Source: Candidatus Bathycorpusculum sp.
GTDB taxonomy: Archaea; Thermoproteota; Bathyarchaeia; Bathyarchaeales; Bathycorpusculaceae
Length of the DNA: 32,488 nucleotides
Direction of reading: 5' to 3'
Assembly: GCA_009778385.1 (NCBI GenBank)
Contig: WRJX01000090.1
Coordinates: forward strand, 1 to 32,488
Shown here: in pieces, positions 15,985 through 23,908 of the stretch
Layout of the letters: each line of letters starts with the position of its first letter
How positions within the stretch are numbered: position 1 is the stretch's first letter
Translations under genes and position numbers: made by a program
Notes under the pieces: generated by a model
What the model was told of the DNA's origin: nothing
What the model saw: the letters and a program-made list of their open reading frames with translations, nothing else
The model's database searches: none

Positions 15985-17433
15985 ATGCGAGAGTTAAAAT
16001 TCTATACCGGTAACGCTGTACCCCTTGAAATGCATAAAGTACGGGTTGTACAAAAATTAAATTTACTGCCCATTGATGACCGATTAAAAGCCATTAAGGA
16101 AGCAGGTAACAATACGTTTCTACTGCGAAATAAAGACACATTTCTAGACATGCTAACCGACAGTGGAGTAAACGCTATGAGCGATCGCCAACTAAGCGCC
16201 ATGATGATTGCAGATGACAGCTATGCCGGTAGCACAACTTTCTCAAAACTGGAAAACAAACTCGAGGAAATCTTCGGAACAAAATACGTCTTACCTGCTC
16301 ACCAGGGTCGTGCATGCGAACACATCCTCTCAAGAGTGTTTGTGAAAAAAGGCGACATCGTACCCACCAATTATCACTTCACAACCACAAAAGCCCACAT
16401 ATGCCTCCAAGGCGGCACCGTTTTAGAAGTTCACTACCCTGAAGCATTAATTGTTGAAAGCAACAACCCCTTCAAAGGCAACATGTCTCCTGAGCTTCTA
16501 AAAAAAGCCATTGACGAATATGGCGTAGAGAGAATCTCATTTGTACGCCTAGAAGCCGGTACAAACCTAATTGGCGGCCAACCTTTCTCTCTTGCCAACC
16601 TAAAAGAAATTCATAAAATTTGCAAACAACACAACCTCCTTTTGGTACTTGACGCAAGCCTCTTAGCAGACAACTTGTACTTCATCAAAATCCGCGAACC
16701 AGCTTACCAGAACGTGGACATTAGAAAAATTACTCGCGAAATCGCTGATCATGCAGATATAATTTATTTCTCAGCCAGAAAATTAGGCCACGCACGTGGC
16801 GGCGGTATTTGCACAAATAATCACGAGTTGTATATGAAAATGCGCGAACTAGTTCCACTATTTGAGGGATTCTTAACTTATGGCGGTATGAGCGTTCGAG
16901 AGATGGAAGCTATCACTGTTGGCTTAGAGGAAACAATGGATTACGATATGATAAGTCAAGGACCATTATTTATTGAATATATGGTAAATGAGTTAAAACA
17001 ACGCGGTGTACCTGTAGTCACACCTGCAGGCGGTTTAGGTTGCCACCTAAATGCCATGGAATTTGTCTCCCATATTCCTCAATCAGAATATCCCTCAGGC
17101 GCCTTGGGTGCGGCTCTATTTATTGCAGGCGGCATCAGAGGTATGGAACGCGGCACCCTCTCTGAAGACCGTGAAGCTGATGGCTCGGAGCATTATTCTA
17201 ACATGGAACTTTTACGCTTGGCTGTTCCTCGAAGAGTCTTTACACTCTCACAAATCAAATATGCAATAGATCGCATAGTTTGGCTCTACGACAACCGCAA
17301 ACTCATCGGCGGATTGAAATTTGTAGAGGAACCCAAAGTTTTACGCTTCTTCATGGGCAAACTAGCTCCAGTATCTGACTGGCAGGAAAAACTGGTGGCT
17401 AAATTCAAAGCTGACTTTGGCGACAGCCTCTAA
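15985..17433 (+). CDS. Tyrosine phenol-lyase/tryptophanase-family PLP enzyme
   Basis: 482 residues from the ATG at 15985, which has GAGGAG 8 nt upstream; the ATG at 15961 lacks a site. It is a fold-type I beta-eliminating lyase. Lys266 (SARKLG) is the PLP lysine; HQGR (106-109), Tyr80 (SYAGS) and Asp223 match the family. With a constant +9 offset to Citrobacter TPL numbering (from memory), Thr133 matches TPL Thr124, where tryptophanase has Asp. Arg389 in GMERG matches TPL Arg381, where tryptophanase has Ile. The signature is therefore closer to TPL, which makes phenol, pyruvate and ammonia from tyrosine. However, Leu226 stands where both enzymes have the PLP-contacting Arg (DATR to DASL), so substrate and activity are open. 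It likely serves amino-acid fermentation. It stands alone, without an adjacent transporter. Confidence 0.85.
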   Translation: MRELKFYTGNAVPLEMHKVRVVQKLNLLPIDDRLKAIKEAGNNTFLLRNKDTFLDMLTDSGVNAMSDRQLSAMMIADDSYAGSTTFSKLENKLEEIFGTKYVLPAHQGRACEHILSRVFVKKGDIVPTNYHFTTTKAHICLQGGTVLEVHYPEALIVESNNPFKGNMSPELLKKAIDEYGVERISFVRLEAGTNLIGGQPFSLANLKEIHKICKQHNLLLVLDASLLADNLYFIKIREPAYQNVDIRKITREIADHADIIYFSARKLGHARGGGICTNNHELYMKMRELVPLFEGFLTYGGMSVREMEAITVGLEETMDYDMISQGPLFIEYMVNELKQRGVPVVTPAGGLGCHLNAMEFVSHIPQSEYPSGALGAALFIAGGIRGMERGTLSEDREADGSEHYSNMELLRLAVPRRVFTLSQIKYAIDRIVWLYDNRKLIGGLKFVEEPKVLRFFMGKLAPVSDWQEKLVAKFKADFGDSL

Positions 17434-17450
17434 ATCAGCAAACACAAACC

Positions 17451-17480
17451 CTCCAAAGGTTCCCAAAAACTCCTTTGGAG
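17451..17480 (+). terminator. Hairpin after the lyase gene
   Basis: CTCCAAAGG (17451-17459) pairs perfectly with CCTTTGGAG (17472-17480) around a 12-nt loop, starting 17 bp past the stop. A CCTCCTTTTT run follows at 17503-17512. It may stabilise or end the mRNA between convergent genes. Confidence 0.4.
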
Positions 17481-17574
17481 TAAACCCGCTCCCTTTATTA
17501 AACCTCCTTTTTAAAACCCTCTCCAAAAATATAGGACAAATGTATGCATTTAGCTTTAACATGAGTGTAATACT

Positions 17575-19209
17575 TTAGAATCGTTTTGACATGTAAGGTC
17601 CATCAGGCTGGTAGCCAGATTTCATGTAATACCGTTTTGTGCCTAATGCGCTGATTATAAGTATCTTCGTTAAACCAGCCTCTTTTGTAATGCGTTCAGC
17701 TTGCTCTAATAGTTGTATGCCGTAACCTTTGTGTTGCCAAGCATCTGCGTTATGTCGTCCAACAGGTACAAGGGGACCGTAAACGTGTAGTTCTCTAACA
17801 ATAGCTGAGGGGGTCTCAGTGATTTCGGGTCGGTGTGCTTTCAGAGAAGGTATGCGTAATCGCAAGTAGCCCAGTAATACGTTGTTTTGAGGGTCTTCTG
17901 CGGAAATAAAGTATTCTTTACCCTCTGATGCTGTATATTGTTCTGTTAGAATTTTGATGTTTGCAAGGTCTGGTTTTACATGGTCAATTTCTATGCGGTG
18001 TCCAACTTCGCGGCAGCGGATGCATTGGCATTGGATGTTTTGTGTTTTTAGTTTTTCATGAACTATTTGGCGCAGATTACTCTTTTTTACGCCGTCTAAG
18101 ATCAGTCTTGCGGGGATGTCACGTTGTACACGCATGACTCGGACCCATTTTGGAATGAATTTTTTAACTTCTGCTATAACCTCAGCTGCCTGCTCTGTGT
18201 TATATGGTTGATATTTGCCCTCTTGTAACCATTGATAAGCTTTGGTGTTGGCAATTGCAAGGCAGGGGTAAATTTTTATCATATCAGGCTTAAAGCGCTG
18301 ATCCGTAAAAATTCCCTTAAAAGTGTCAATGTCTTTTTGAGGGTTTGAGCCAGGCATGCCGGGCATTAGGTGGTAAACAATTTTTAAACCTGCATCCTTT
18401 GCAATTTGAGTAGCCTCAACAACATCTGCAACAGTGTGAGTTCTACCTACTAAATTATAAATATCATCACAGGGGTTCTGTACGCCTAGTTCAATGCGGG
18501 TTACGCCCATGCTTAGTATTGCGTCTATGTGTGGTTGTTTTGACCAGTCGGGACGGGTTTCAACAGTTATACCAACATTGCGTATGTTACTTGCTTCGGC
18601 ATTAGCTTTTGCCTCCTCTAGATTGACAGAGTCTTTACCGGTTATAGCGTCTAGGCATCGTTGAATGAAGTGAGTTTGATACTCAACGGGTGTTGCGGGA
18701 AATGTTCCGCCCATTATGATTAGCTCTATTTTGTCTACTTTATGTCCAATAGCTGTTAGTTGCTCTATGCGGCTTTGGACTTGTAGGTATGGGTTAAAAT
18801 TGTTTTGACTACCTCGCATGGCTGCCGGTTCATGGCCCGTGTAGCTTTGAGGAGAACCCTGTGTTGGCCCACCGGGACAGTAAGCACAGGGCTCAGGTTG
18901 TGGACATGGGTATGGTTCAGTCATGGTTGCAACAACTGTTACGCCGCTAATGGTTCGCGTTGTTTTACGTCGCAATATGGGTAACAATTGTTTAGCTTCT
19001 TGAGAGGTTAAGGCAGCAATTAAGTCAGCGTTAGATATCATGGAGGATAAGTGATATTTAGCGGCTGCTTTAAGTTTCAACCTATTTACATCCTCATGAA
19101 CAGGGGATTGCATAGAAAGCAGAGTATCAATGACCTCTCTAAGAGCCTCTTTGTTGTCCAAATTAAGTAACCAGAAATACACTGTTAAATTCAAATAAAT
19201 AAACTGCAC
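17575..19209 (-). CDS. elp3: Elp3, tRNA U34 carboxymethylating radical SAM/acetyltransferase
   Basis: 544 residues if started at GTG 19209. That start would add a hydrophobic stretch not typical of Elp3 and lacks a clear binding site. A TTG at 19161 (MDNKEALREVI) fits archaeal Elp3 N-termini better. The radical SAM core holds Cys102, Cys108 and Cys111 (PYPCPQPEPCAYCPGG, residues from GTG), the MGGTFPATP stretch and ETRPDW. The C-terminal GNAT domain has RELHVYGPLVPVG and the ISALGTKRYYMKSGY ending. It builds carboxymethyl groups on wobble uridine 34 of tRNAs in the cytoplasm. It lies 52 bp downstream of the S30e gene and is probably co-transcribed. It is convergent with the lyase gene. Confidence 0.93.
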   Translation of the reverse strand: MQFIYLNLTVYFWLLNLDNKEALREVIDTLLSMQSPVHEDVNRLKLKAAAKYHLSSMISNADLIAALTSQEAKQLLPILRRKTTRTISGVTVVATMTEPYPCPQPEPCAYCPGGPTQGSPQSYTGHEPAAMRGSQNNFNPYLQVQSRIEQLTAIGHKVDKIELIIMGGTFPATPVEYQTHFIQRCLDAITGKDSVNLEEAKANAEASNIRNVGITVETRPDWSKQPHIDAILSMGVTRIELGVQNPCDDIYNLVGRTHTVADVVEATQIAKDAGLKIVYHLMPGMPGSNPQKDIDTFKGIFTDQRFKPDMIKIYPCLAIANTKAYQWLQEGKYQPYNTEQAAEVIAEVKKFIPKWVRVMRVQRDIPARLILDGVKKSNLRQIVHEKLKTQNIQCQCIRCREVGHRIEIDHVKPDLANIKILTEQYTASEGKEYFISAEDPQNNVLLGYLRLRIPSLKAHRPEITETPSAIVRELHVYGPLVPVGRHNADAWQHKGYGIQLLEQAERITKEAGLTKILIISALGTKRYYMKSGYQPDGPYMSKRF

Positions 19210-19261
19210 TAATAAAACAGTTGGTTTAAGCTTGAAAAAAGCTAATAATTAGGAGGCTTAT

Positions 19262-19423
19262 TTACATCCAGTTTTGTCCGGGTTTACGCTGCAAAATCAC
19301 ACGCTTTTCATAATTGCGTCTGCTTCTTGCTTTTGGGCTTGGAGCTACGCGCTCTTGAGCCACAATTTTTGGCGTCTGAGAACGGACTTTTCCTGCTTTA
19401 GATAACGAACCGTGAGTCGGCAT
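19262..19423 (-). CDS. rps30e: 30S ribosomal protein S30e
   Basis: 53 residues beginning MPTHGSLSKAGKVRSQTPK and ending RRNYEKRV...RKPGQNWM, which matches archaeal/eukaryotic S30e closely at both ends. It is very basic, as expected for a small ribosomal protein that binds 16S rRNA. GGTG lies 6 nt before the ATG. It is first in a likely unit with elp3. A TATA-like GATTTAAAAG lies about 30-40 bp upstream. It is diagnostic for an archaeal genome. Confidence 0.95.
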   Translation of the reverse strand: MPTHGSLSKAGKVRSQTPKIVAQERVAPSPKARSRRNYEKRVILQRKPGQNWM

Positions 19424-19627
19424 ATTTTACACCTTTTCAAATACATCAAAAAAGGTACTTTTAAATCTTACTTAAAAAATTTAAGAAACCTCACCACAAC
19501 AAACCACCTATACAAATACTAAACTAAATTACAGGATCTAGTTTTATGAACCTTACGGTTAGACTTTTCACAGCGAAGTAAACATTTTTTTTAAGGAAAA
19601 TATTTGTAAAAACGCCATTTATAAGGG

Positions 19628-19653
19628 GGCTTTATATACTGGCTTTATATACT
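19628..19653 (+). promoter_or_regulatory. Tandem duplicated TATA boxes of the TBP gene
   Basis: The 13-bp sequence GGCTTTATATACT occurs twice, head to tail (19628-19640 and 19641-19653), ending 39 bp before the ATG. Each copy contains a good archaeal TATA box (TTTATATA). A further TACTATTTAAATAG follows at 19661-19674. Confidence 0.75.
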
Positions 19654-19691
19654 CCGTGTATACTATTTAAATAGACTACACGTGAGTTGAC

Positions 19692-20255
19692 ATGAGTAAA
19701 CGAAAACCAACAATATCAATACAAAACATCGTAGCTTCAGTTTCACTTAACCAAAAAATAGACTTACAAAAAATCGTAGAAAAATTCCCACAAACCGAGT
19801 ACAACCCAAGCGTGTTCCCAGGTCTAGTCTTTAGGCTTAAAAAACCAAAAACAGCCACCCTCATATTCGGTACAGGCAAAATGGTTTGCACAGGTGCCAA
19901 ATCAGAAAAAGAATCACGGAATGCCGTAGAAAAAGTTGTTAAAGAACTCCGCAGCGAGGGCATTCAAATTACAGAAAAACCAATCGTTAACATCCAAAAC
20001 ATTGTTGCATCTGCAGAATTAGGCGGCGAAATTGACCTTGAAAGCCTTATCTACAAACTTAGCCGCGTAATGTATGAACCTGAACAGTTCCCAGGTGCAG
20101 TCTACAGAATGGATGAACCCAAAGTTGTCTTCTTAATCTTTAGCGCAGGCAAACTCGTCTGTGTAGGCGCAAAGAAAGAAGAACAAGTCTATGAGGCAGT
20201 AGATAAAATCCAGCAATTACTGGAAGAAAAAGAATTAATCTACTACCCCAATTAA
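19692..20255 (+). CDS. tbp: TATA-box-binding protein TBP
   Basis: 187 residues forming the two-repeat TBP saddle: repeat 1 ~8-92 (ISIQNIVASVSL, FPGLVFRLKKPK, FGTGKMVCTGAKSE) and repeat 2 ~98-182 (VNIQNIVASAEL, FPGAVYRMDEPK, FSAGKLVCVGAKKE). Length and both halves are standard for archaea. It is the general transcription factor that nucleates promoter recognition with TFB. It is divergent from the S30e-elp3 unit (268-bp shared upstream region) and overlaps the convergent nucleotidyltransferase gene by 4 bp. The duplicated TATA box upstream suggests strong or autoregulated expression (inference). Confidence 0.97.
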   Translation: MSKRKPTISIQNIVASVSLNQKIDLQKIVEKFPQTEYNPSVFPGLVFRLKKPKTATLIFGTGKMVCTGAKSEKESRNAVEKVVKELRSEGIQITEKPIVNIQNIVASAELGGEIDLESLIYKLSRVMYEPEQFPGAVYRMDEPKVVFLIFSAGKLVCVGAKKEEQVYEAVDKIQQLLEEKELIYYPN

Positions 20256-20971
20256 AGCCCTTTTTTTATTCGCCGACGCACAGCAGGATTTAAATCAGAT
20301 AAACGTTTAAGCGCTAACTCAAATGTTTCATCTGAAGATAACTCCTTTTTAAGAAACACACCCGTCCTACCCACTAAATCCCGCTTTGTTAGCGCATGTA
20401 CACGATCTAAAACAGTCTCAGTTGAAATACCCAAAGTTTTAGCCACAAACGCCTCTCTACCAATGACGCTACTTTCCACATGTCCGGAGGCATTGGGCTC
20501 TATTAGCATAAGTCGTTTATCCACTCCGGCAACTTTCAAATCTGCTTTAAGTTGAACCAGGTTTATTTCTCCACCAAATAAGTAAAACTCACGCTCAACC
20601 TTACGCATACCCATTAACGGAAATGAAACACTAGACACTTCATCAATTTCAATATGAGCCTTCATAGCATACGTTGGCGTAGCTTGCACCACAAACCGAT
20701 TATTAACACAGATACCTGCTTGCTCCAATGCAGTCTCTACGATGAAACTATTTTGCACATCTGGAATGAAAACATCAATATCACTACCAGCTTTTACGTC
20801 CCCTCTTGCAATACTTCCATGTACAACTGCATACAGATGAAACTCAGCTAAGGCAGACATTAAAAAAGCAGCTTTTTCCCGCAGGTTTTTAAGCAGTTCC
20901 CAGTGTTCAGTACCATAAATAATTTCTCGGTAATCGCCACTTCTACTAGGTTTAAGTGTCATTTTGTTCAT
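20252..20971 (-). CDS. Predicted nucleotidyltransferase of the archaeal minimal-NTase type
   Basis: 239 residues. An N-terminal region is followed by the nucleotidyltransferase motif HGSIARGDVKAGSDIDVFI (~51-69), with the two catalytic Asp in SDID. A C-terminal helical region (~165-239) contains a helix-turn-helix-like stretch around VAKTLGISTETVLDRVHALT. It resembles the conserved archaeal COG1665-type family; the substrate is unknown. The ATG at 20962 has a better spaced GGA than 20971, so the protein may start at MTLKPSRSG. Its stop is shared with the TBP stop in TTAA. It is divergent from the tRNA thiolase gene over 67 bp. Confidence 0.8.
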   Translation of the reverse strand: MNKMTLKPSRSGDYREIIYGTEHWELLKNLREKAAFLMSALAEFHLYAVVHGSIARGDVKAGSDIDVFIPDVQNSFIVETALEQAGICVNNRFVVQATPTYAMKAHIEIDEVSSVSFPLMGMRKVEREFYLFGGEINLVQLKADLKVAGVDKRLMLIEPNASGHVESSVIGREAFVAKTLGISTETVLDRVHALTKRDLVGRTGVFLKKELSSDETFELALKRLSDLNPAVRRRIKKGL

Positions 20972-21038
20972 TCCTTTTCATATTTTACTGGTGCACATTT
21001 ATTTAGCTAATATAAAATAAAAGAATGTTGAATGGTTA

Positions 21039-21980
21039 ATGACAGAGTCTTACTGCACGGTTTGCAAAGAACGGGAAAGCTTTTTTTACCGTAAATATTC
21101 AGGTCAACGACTATGCAAAAGATGCTTTAGCAAATCCGTTGAAGCAAAAGTTCGGGCAACTATAACAAAGTATCACATGCTCGAATTTGATGATAAATTA
21201 GCAGTAGCAGTTTCAGGCGGAAAAGACAGCCTAAGCTTACTTCATATTCTGTCTAAACTTCAAAAACGCAGACCTAAAACTACGCTTATTGCAGTAACTG
21301 TAGATGAAGGCATCAAAGGCTATCGTGATGAAGCCTTAGATATTGCAGTGGAAAACTGTAAAACCCTCGAGATCCCCCTTCATGTTGTTTCCTTTAAGAA
21401 CCTTTTCGGATTAACACTTGATGAGCTAATCACTAAAATTCGAGCGAGTGGACAAAAAACAGGGTTGACTTCTTGTGCTTACTGCGGCGTCCTGCGACGT
21501 CGCGCTATGAATGTTGCCGCCCGAGAAGTAGGTGCCACAAAAATTGCTACCGCCCACACACTTGATGATGAAGTCCAAACCGTGTTTATGAACATTCTTC
21601 GGGGAGATATTACACGATTATCCAAAGAAAAACCAGTAACTAACCAAGTTCATCCAATGTTTGTGCGCAAAATTAAACCATTCTGTGAAATCCCTGAAAA
21701 TGAAAGCGCACTATATGCTTACGTGAAAAAAATTCCCTTCCAAGACACCCCTTGTCCATACGCTTCTGAAGCTCTACGCAATGACGTCCGTGCAATGCTT
21801 AACAACATGGAAGAAAAACATGCAGGAACCAAATTCACTGTTTCTCGCGCTATGGAACGACTACGACCAATTATAGAGCAGGCCACAATAAAAGGAGACT
21901 TCAAAACGTGTATTGAATGCGGTGAGCCCTCAACACAGGAATTATGCAAAACCTGTGAAATGCTACACCAAATCAGTTAG
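21039..21980 (+). CDS. tRNA 2-thiolation enzyme, TtuA/Ncs6 family
   Basis: 313 residues. An N-terminal zinc finger (Cys6, Cys9, Cys26, Cys29) is followed by the PP-loop ATP pyrophosphatase motif SGGKDS (59-64). Cys146 and Cys149 (SCAYCG) with Cys239 (DTPCPYA) match the [4Fe-4S] ligands of TtuA. A second zinc finger lies at the C-terminus (TCIECG... LCKTCEM). It adenylates a tRNA uridine and replaces oxygen with sulphur, at U54 (TtuA) or U34 (Ncs6/NcsA). Sequence alone does not decide between them here; elp3 in the neighbourhood makes a wobble-uridine role attractive (inference). It needs a ubiquitin-like sulphur carrier encoded elsewhere. Its end overlaps the convergent zinc-ribbon gene by 4 bp. 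Confidence 0.92.
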   Translation: MTESYCTVCKERESFFYRKYSGQRLCKRCFSKSVEAKVRATITKYHMLEFDDKLAVAVSGGKDSLSLLHILSKLQKRRPKTTLIAVTVDEGIKGYRDEALDIAVENCKTLEIPLHVVSFKNLFGLTLDELITKIRASGQKTGLTSCAYCGVLRRRAMNVAAREVGATKIATAHTLDDEVQTVFMNILRGDITRLSKEKPVTNQVHPMFVRKIKPFCEIPENESALYAYVKKIPFQDTPCPYASEALRNDVRAMLNNMEEKHAGTKFTVSRAMERLRPIIEQATIKGDFKTCIECGEPSTQELCKTCEMLHQIS

Positions 21981-22198
21981 ATCCGTTCAGGTTTTGGACG
22001 AGGATTCTGGGCTTTTTTTGCTTTTAACTGCTTTAACAGCTCAGATGCTTCCATAGCATTTGCAGCTTGAGCAACTCGTTGCGCCTTCTGCAGATTAATG
22101 TTTTTACTACAGTAAGGACAGGCTTTAGTTTTTTGACTCTCCCCTGCAAGAACCAAACCACTACAGTTTAGACACTTCATGATCACTATTGGAGCCAT
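21977..22198 (-). CDS. Small archaeal zinc-ribbon protein, DUF1922-like
   Basis: 73 residues from the ATG at 22198 (MAPIVIMKCLNC); the frame stays open to a TTG at 22213. Cys-x2-Cys pairs CLNC and CPYC form a zinc ribbon. The following KNINLQKAQRV and the helix NAMEASELLKQLKAKK match the layout of DUF1922 (the MTH1184 type), a conserved archaeal family without known function. It is cytoplasmic by composition and shares its stop region (TTAG) with the tRNA thiolase gene. Confidence 0.75.
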   Translation of the reverse strand: MAPIVIMKCLNCSGLVLAGESQKTKACPYCSKNINLQKAQRVAQAANAMEASELLKQLKAKKAQNPRPKPERI

Positions 22199-22368
22199 TA
22201 CGGTATCTTCCAAGCTTTACCTTAAACAGCCCCTTTAAGTCTACTATGTAATATTTCTTTTTCTCTTTATTACAAACTTGACTAATGTAGCGTACGCTAA
22301 AGATTTCTTTGATTACTGCTTAGCGCTTTCATACAATGTAACGCCTATAAAAATTAGGCAACTGGAGG

Positions 22369-23712
22369 TTACTCTTGAAATCGTATGATGTTCTGATAAT
22401 CTGATGATAAGGGGTAAGCTGAATCGTCATATACTATGTCAAGTGCATAACCGTATTTGTTTATGGTTGACTGGGTGAACTCCCAAATTCTGCCGGTGGT
22501 CTCGTCAGCTTTAAAGACGCCCCAAACGATGTCTTCACGCCATCGTAAACCTCCGCCAAAGTTTCTGGGCAAAACTAGTACTGAATCAGCCTTAACCATA
22601 CCGTGAACAACATTAGGATTTTGGACAACATCACGCCAGAAACTCTCTAAAGCAGTAAAATGTTCATCCTTAAGGGTACCATAGGGGTTTGATGCACCTT
22701 CCTCATAAAAGTTAAACAGTATCAAATATTTTGCGCCACCCTCATATGCTGTTTTTAGCTGATCGTAGATTTCTTCTCCGCTATCAAGATACGGAGGAGA
22801 GTTATATCGCCAGGTGATTATAGCCCCCCAATCTTTTCCCTGTGCGGTTGCTGCTCCACGACAAAGCGAGATTTGCTGATTAAGCGAAATATTCCAGCCG
22901 AGCTGTGTGAGAAGTACGTCATAGCCTGCTTGATAATCATACCAGTAAAGGGCATAATCAGAACTAAAAACAGTGGTTAAGTTTTTTAGAAAACCGATTT
23001 CCCTATGGTTTTTAGTTAAAAACTGTTGAACTACTTCATTGCTATCCTTAAATGGCTTAACGTCTAAGAGCTGCTTATAAGTAGTTGACGCCTCCATACC
23101 CGGTCTACTAAAGATTACTGTGCCATTAGGATAATAAGTTGAATATACGCCGTCTACATCGCTTATGGGTTCATAGAGGTTAATTTTACCGTTAAGTTCA
23201 TAATGTATAGTTGCACCGTTTGCTTTTTCTACAACAATATCGCTATAACGGGTCTTCATTATAGAGTCACCAGTAACTGGGTCAATGAATTTGGAGTAAT
23301 CATCAAGCATTTTACCACCTAACTCATCACTATAGTAGACTCCAAGCAGATGATCTCCCCAACGCTGTTTTGCAGAATCAAACCAAACAGAAAACGTATC
23401 CTCAATATAAATACCAAAATAGGGCAAAAAATACATACCAGACGCAACCGCATAATCACCCACCTCATTTATAGAGGCGGTATCTCTTTGCAAGGTACCT
23501 GACTGAAGAACAAAAAGATTCGTATAAGATTTAACTTTGTCTATAAGCATTTTAGCTTCAGGTACAGAGTTACCACCGTAAGATACACCTACAAATACTT
23601 GAGCGGAGTCACGACTTTGTGTACCAGATTGAACAAACAGTATAGTTACTGAAACAATTATCACAATTAATATTATAGCAAGAATACTTTGCTTTTTTAG
23701 CCTACGTTGCAT
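22369..23712 (-). CDS. Membrane-anchored extracellular protein of unknown function
   Basis: 447 residues. A short positively charged start (MQRRLKKQS) is followed by one hydrophobic helix (~9-28), so the bulk lies outside the cell. The body alternates strands and helices and is rich in aromatic residues (FVGVSYGG, YFLPYFGIYIED, DYALYWYDYQAGY, GAIITWRYNSPPYLD). That is reminiscent of TIM-barrel glycosidase-like proteins, but I see no family motif that proves it. An Asp/Glu pair in YYSDELGGK is a possible active-site candidate (speculative). It is divergent from the S-layer-like gene over 196 bp and may work at the same surface. Confidence 0.7.
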   Translation of the reverse strand: MQRRLKKQSILAIILIVIIVSVTILFVQSGTQSRDSAQVFVGVSYGGNSVPEAKMLIDKVKSYTNLFVLQSGTLQRDTASINEVGDYAVASGMYFLPYFGIYIEDTFSVWFDSAKQRWGDHLLGVYYSDELGGKMLDDYSKFIDPVTGDSIMKTRYSDIVVEKANGATIHYELNGKINLYEPISDVDGVYSTYYPNGTVIFSRPGMEASTTYKQLLDVKPFKDSNEVVQQFLTKNHREIGFLKNLTTVFSSDYALYWYDYQAGYDVLLTQLGWNISLNQQISLCRGAATAQGKDWGAIITWRYNSPPYLDSGEEIYDQLKTAYEGGAKYLILFNFYEEGASNPYGTLKDEHFTALESFWRDVVQNPNVVHGMVKADSVLVLPRNFGGGLRWREDIVWGVFKADETTGRIWEFTQSTINKYGYALDIVYDDSAYPLSSDYQNIIRFQE

Positions 23713-23840
23713 AGACTTGTTTATGTCGCTTACAAGTTAAAAGTTTCTCATTTTTGAAATATTTTCTGGAAAAAAAAGTTTAGCAGAGTAAAAATTAGCT
23801 AATTATAGAGTTTCAATATACTGCTAAAAGCAAAGTTGAT

Positions 23841-23873
23841 AGAATATTACAGAATATTACATCAAATTTAAAT
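23841..23873 (+). promoter_or_regulatory. Promoter of the S-layer-like gene with tandem 10-mer
   Basis: AGAATATTAC is repeated directly (23841-23850, 23851-23860), just ahead of the TATA-like AAATTTAAATA (about 23864-23873). The ATG follows 36 bp later. The 10-bp period places both copies on the same face of the helix, as for a regulator or TFB-region element. Confidence 0.5.
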
Positions 23874-23908
23874 AGCGTCTAAATACACATTAATTGGAGA
23901 TTTAGTGC

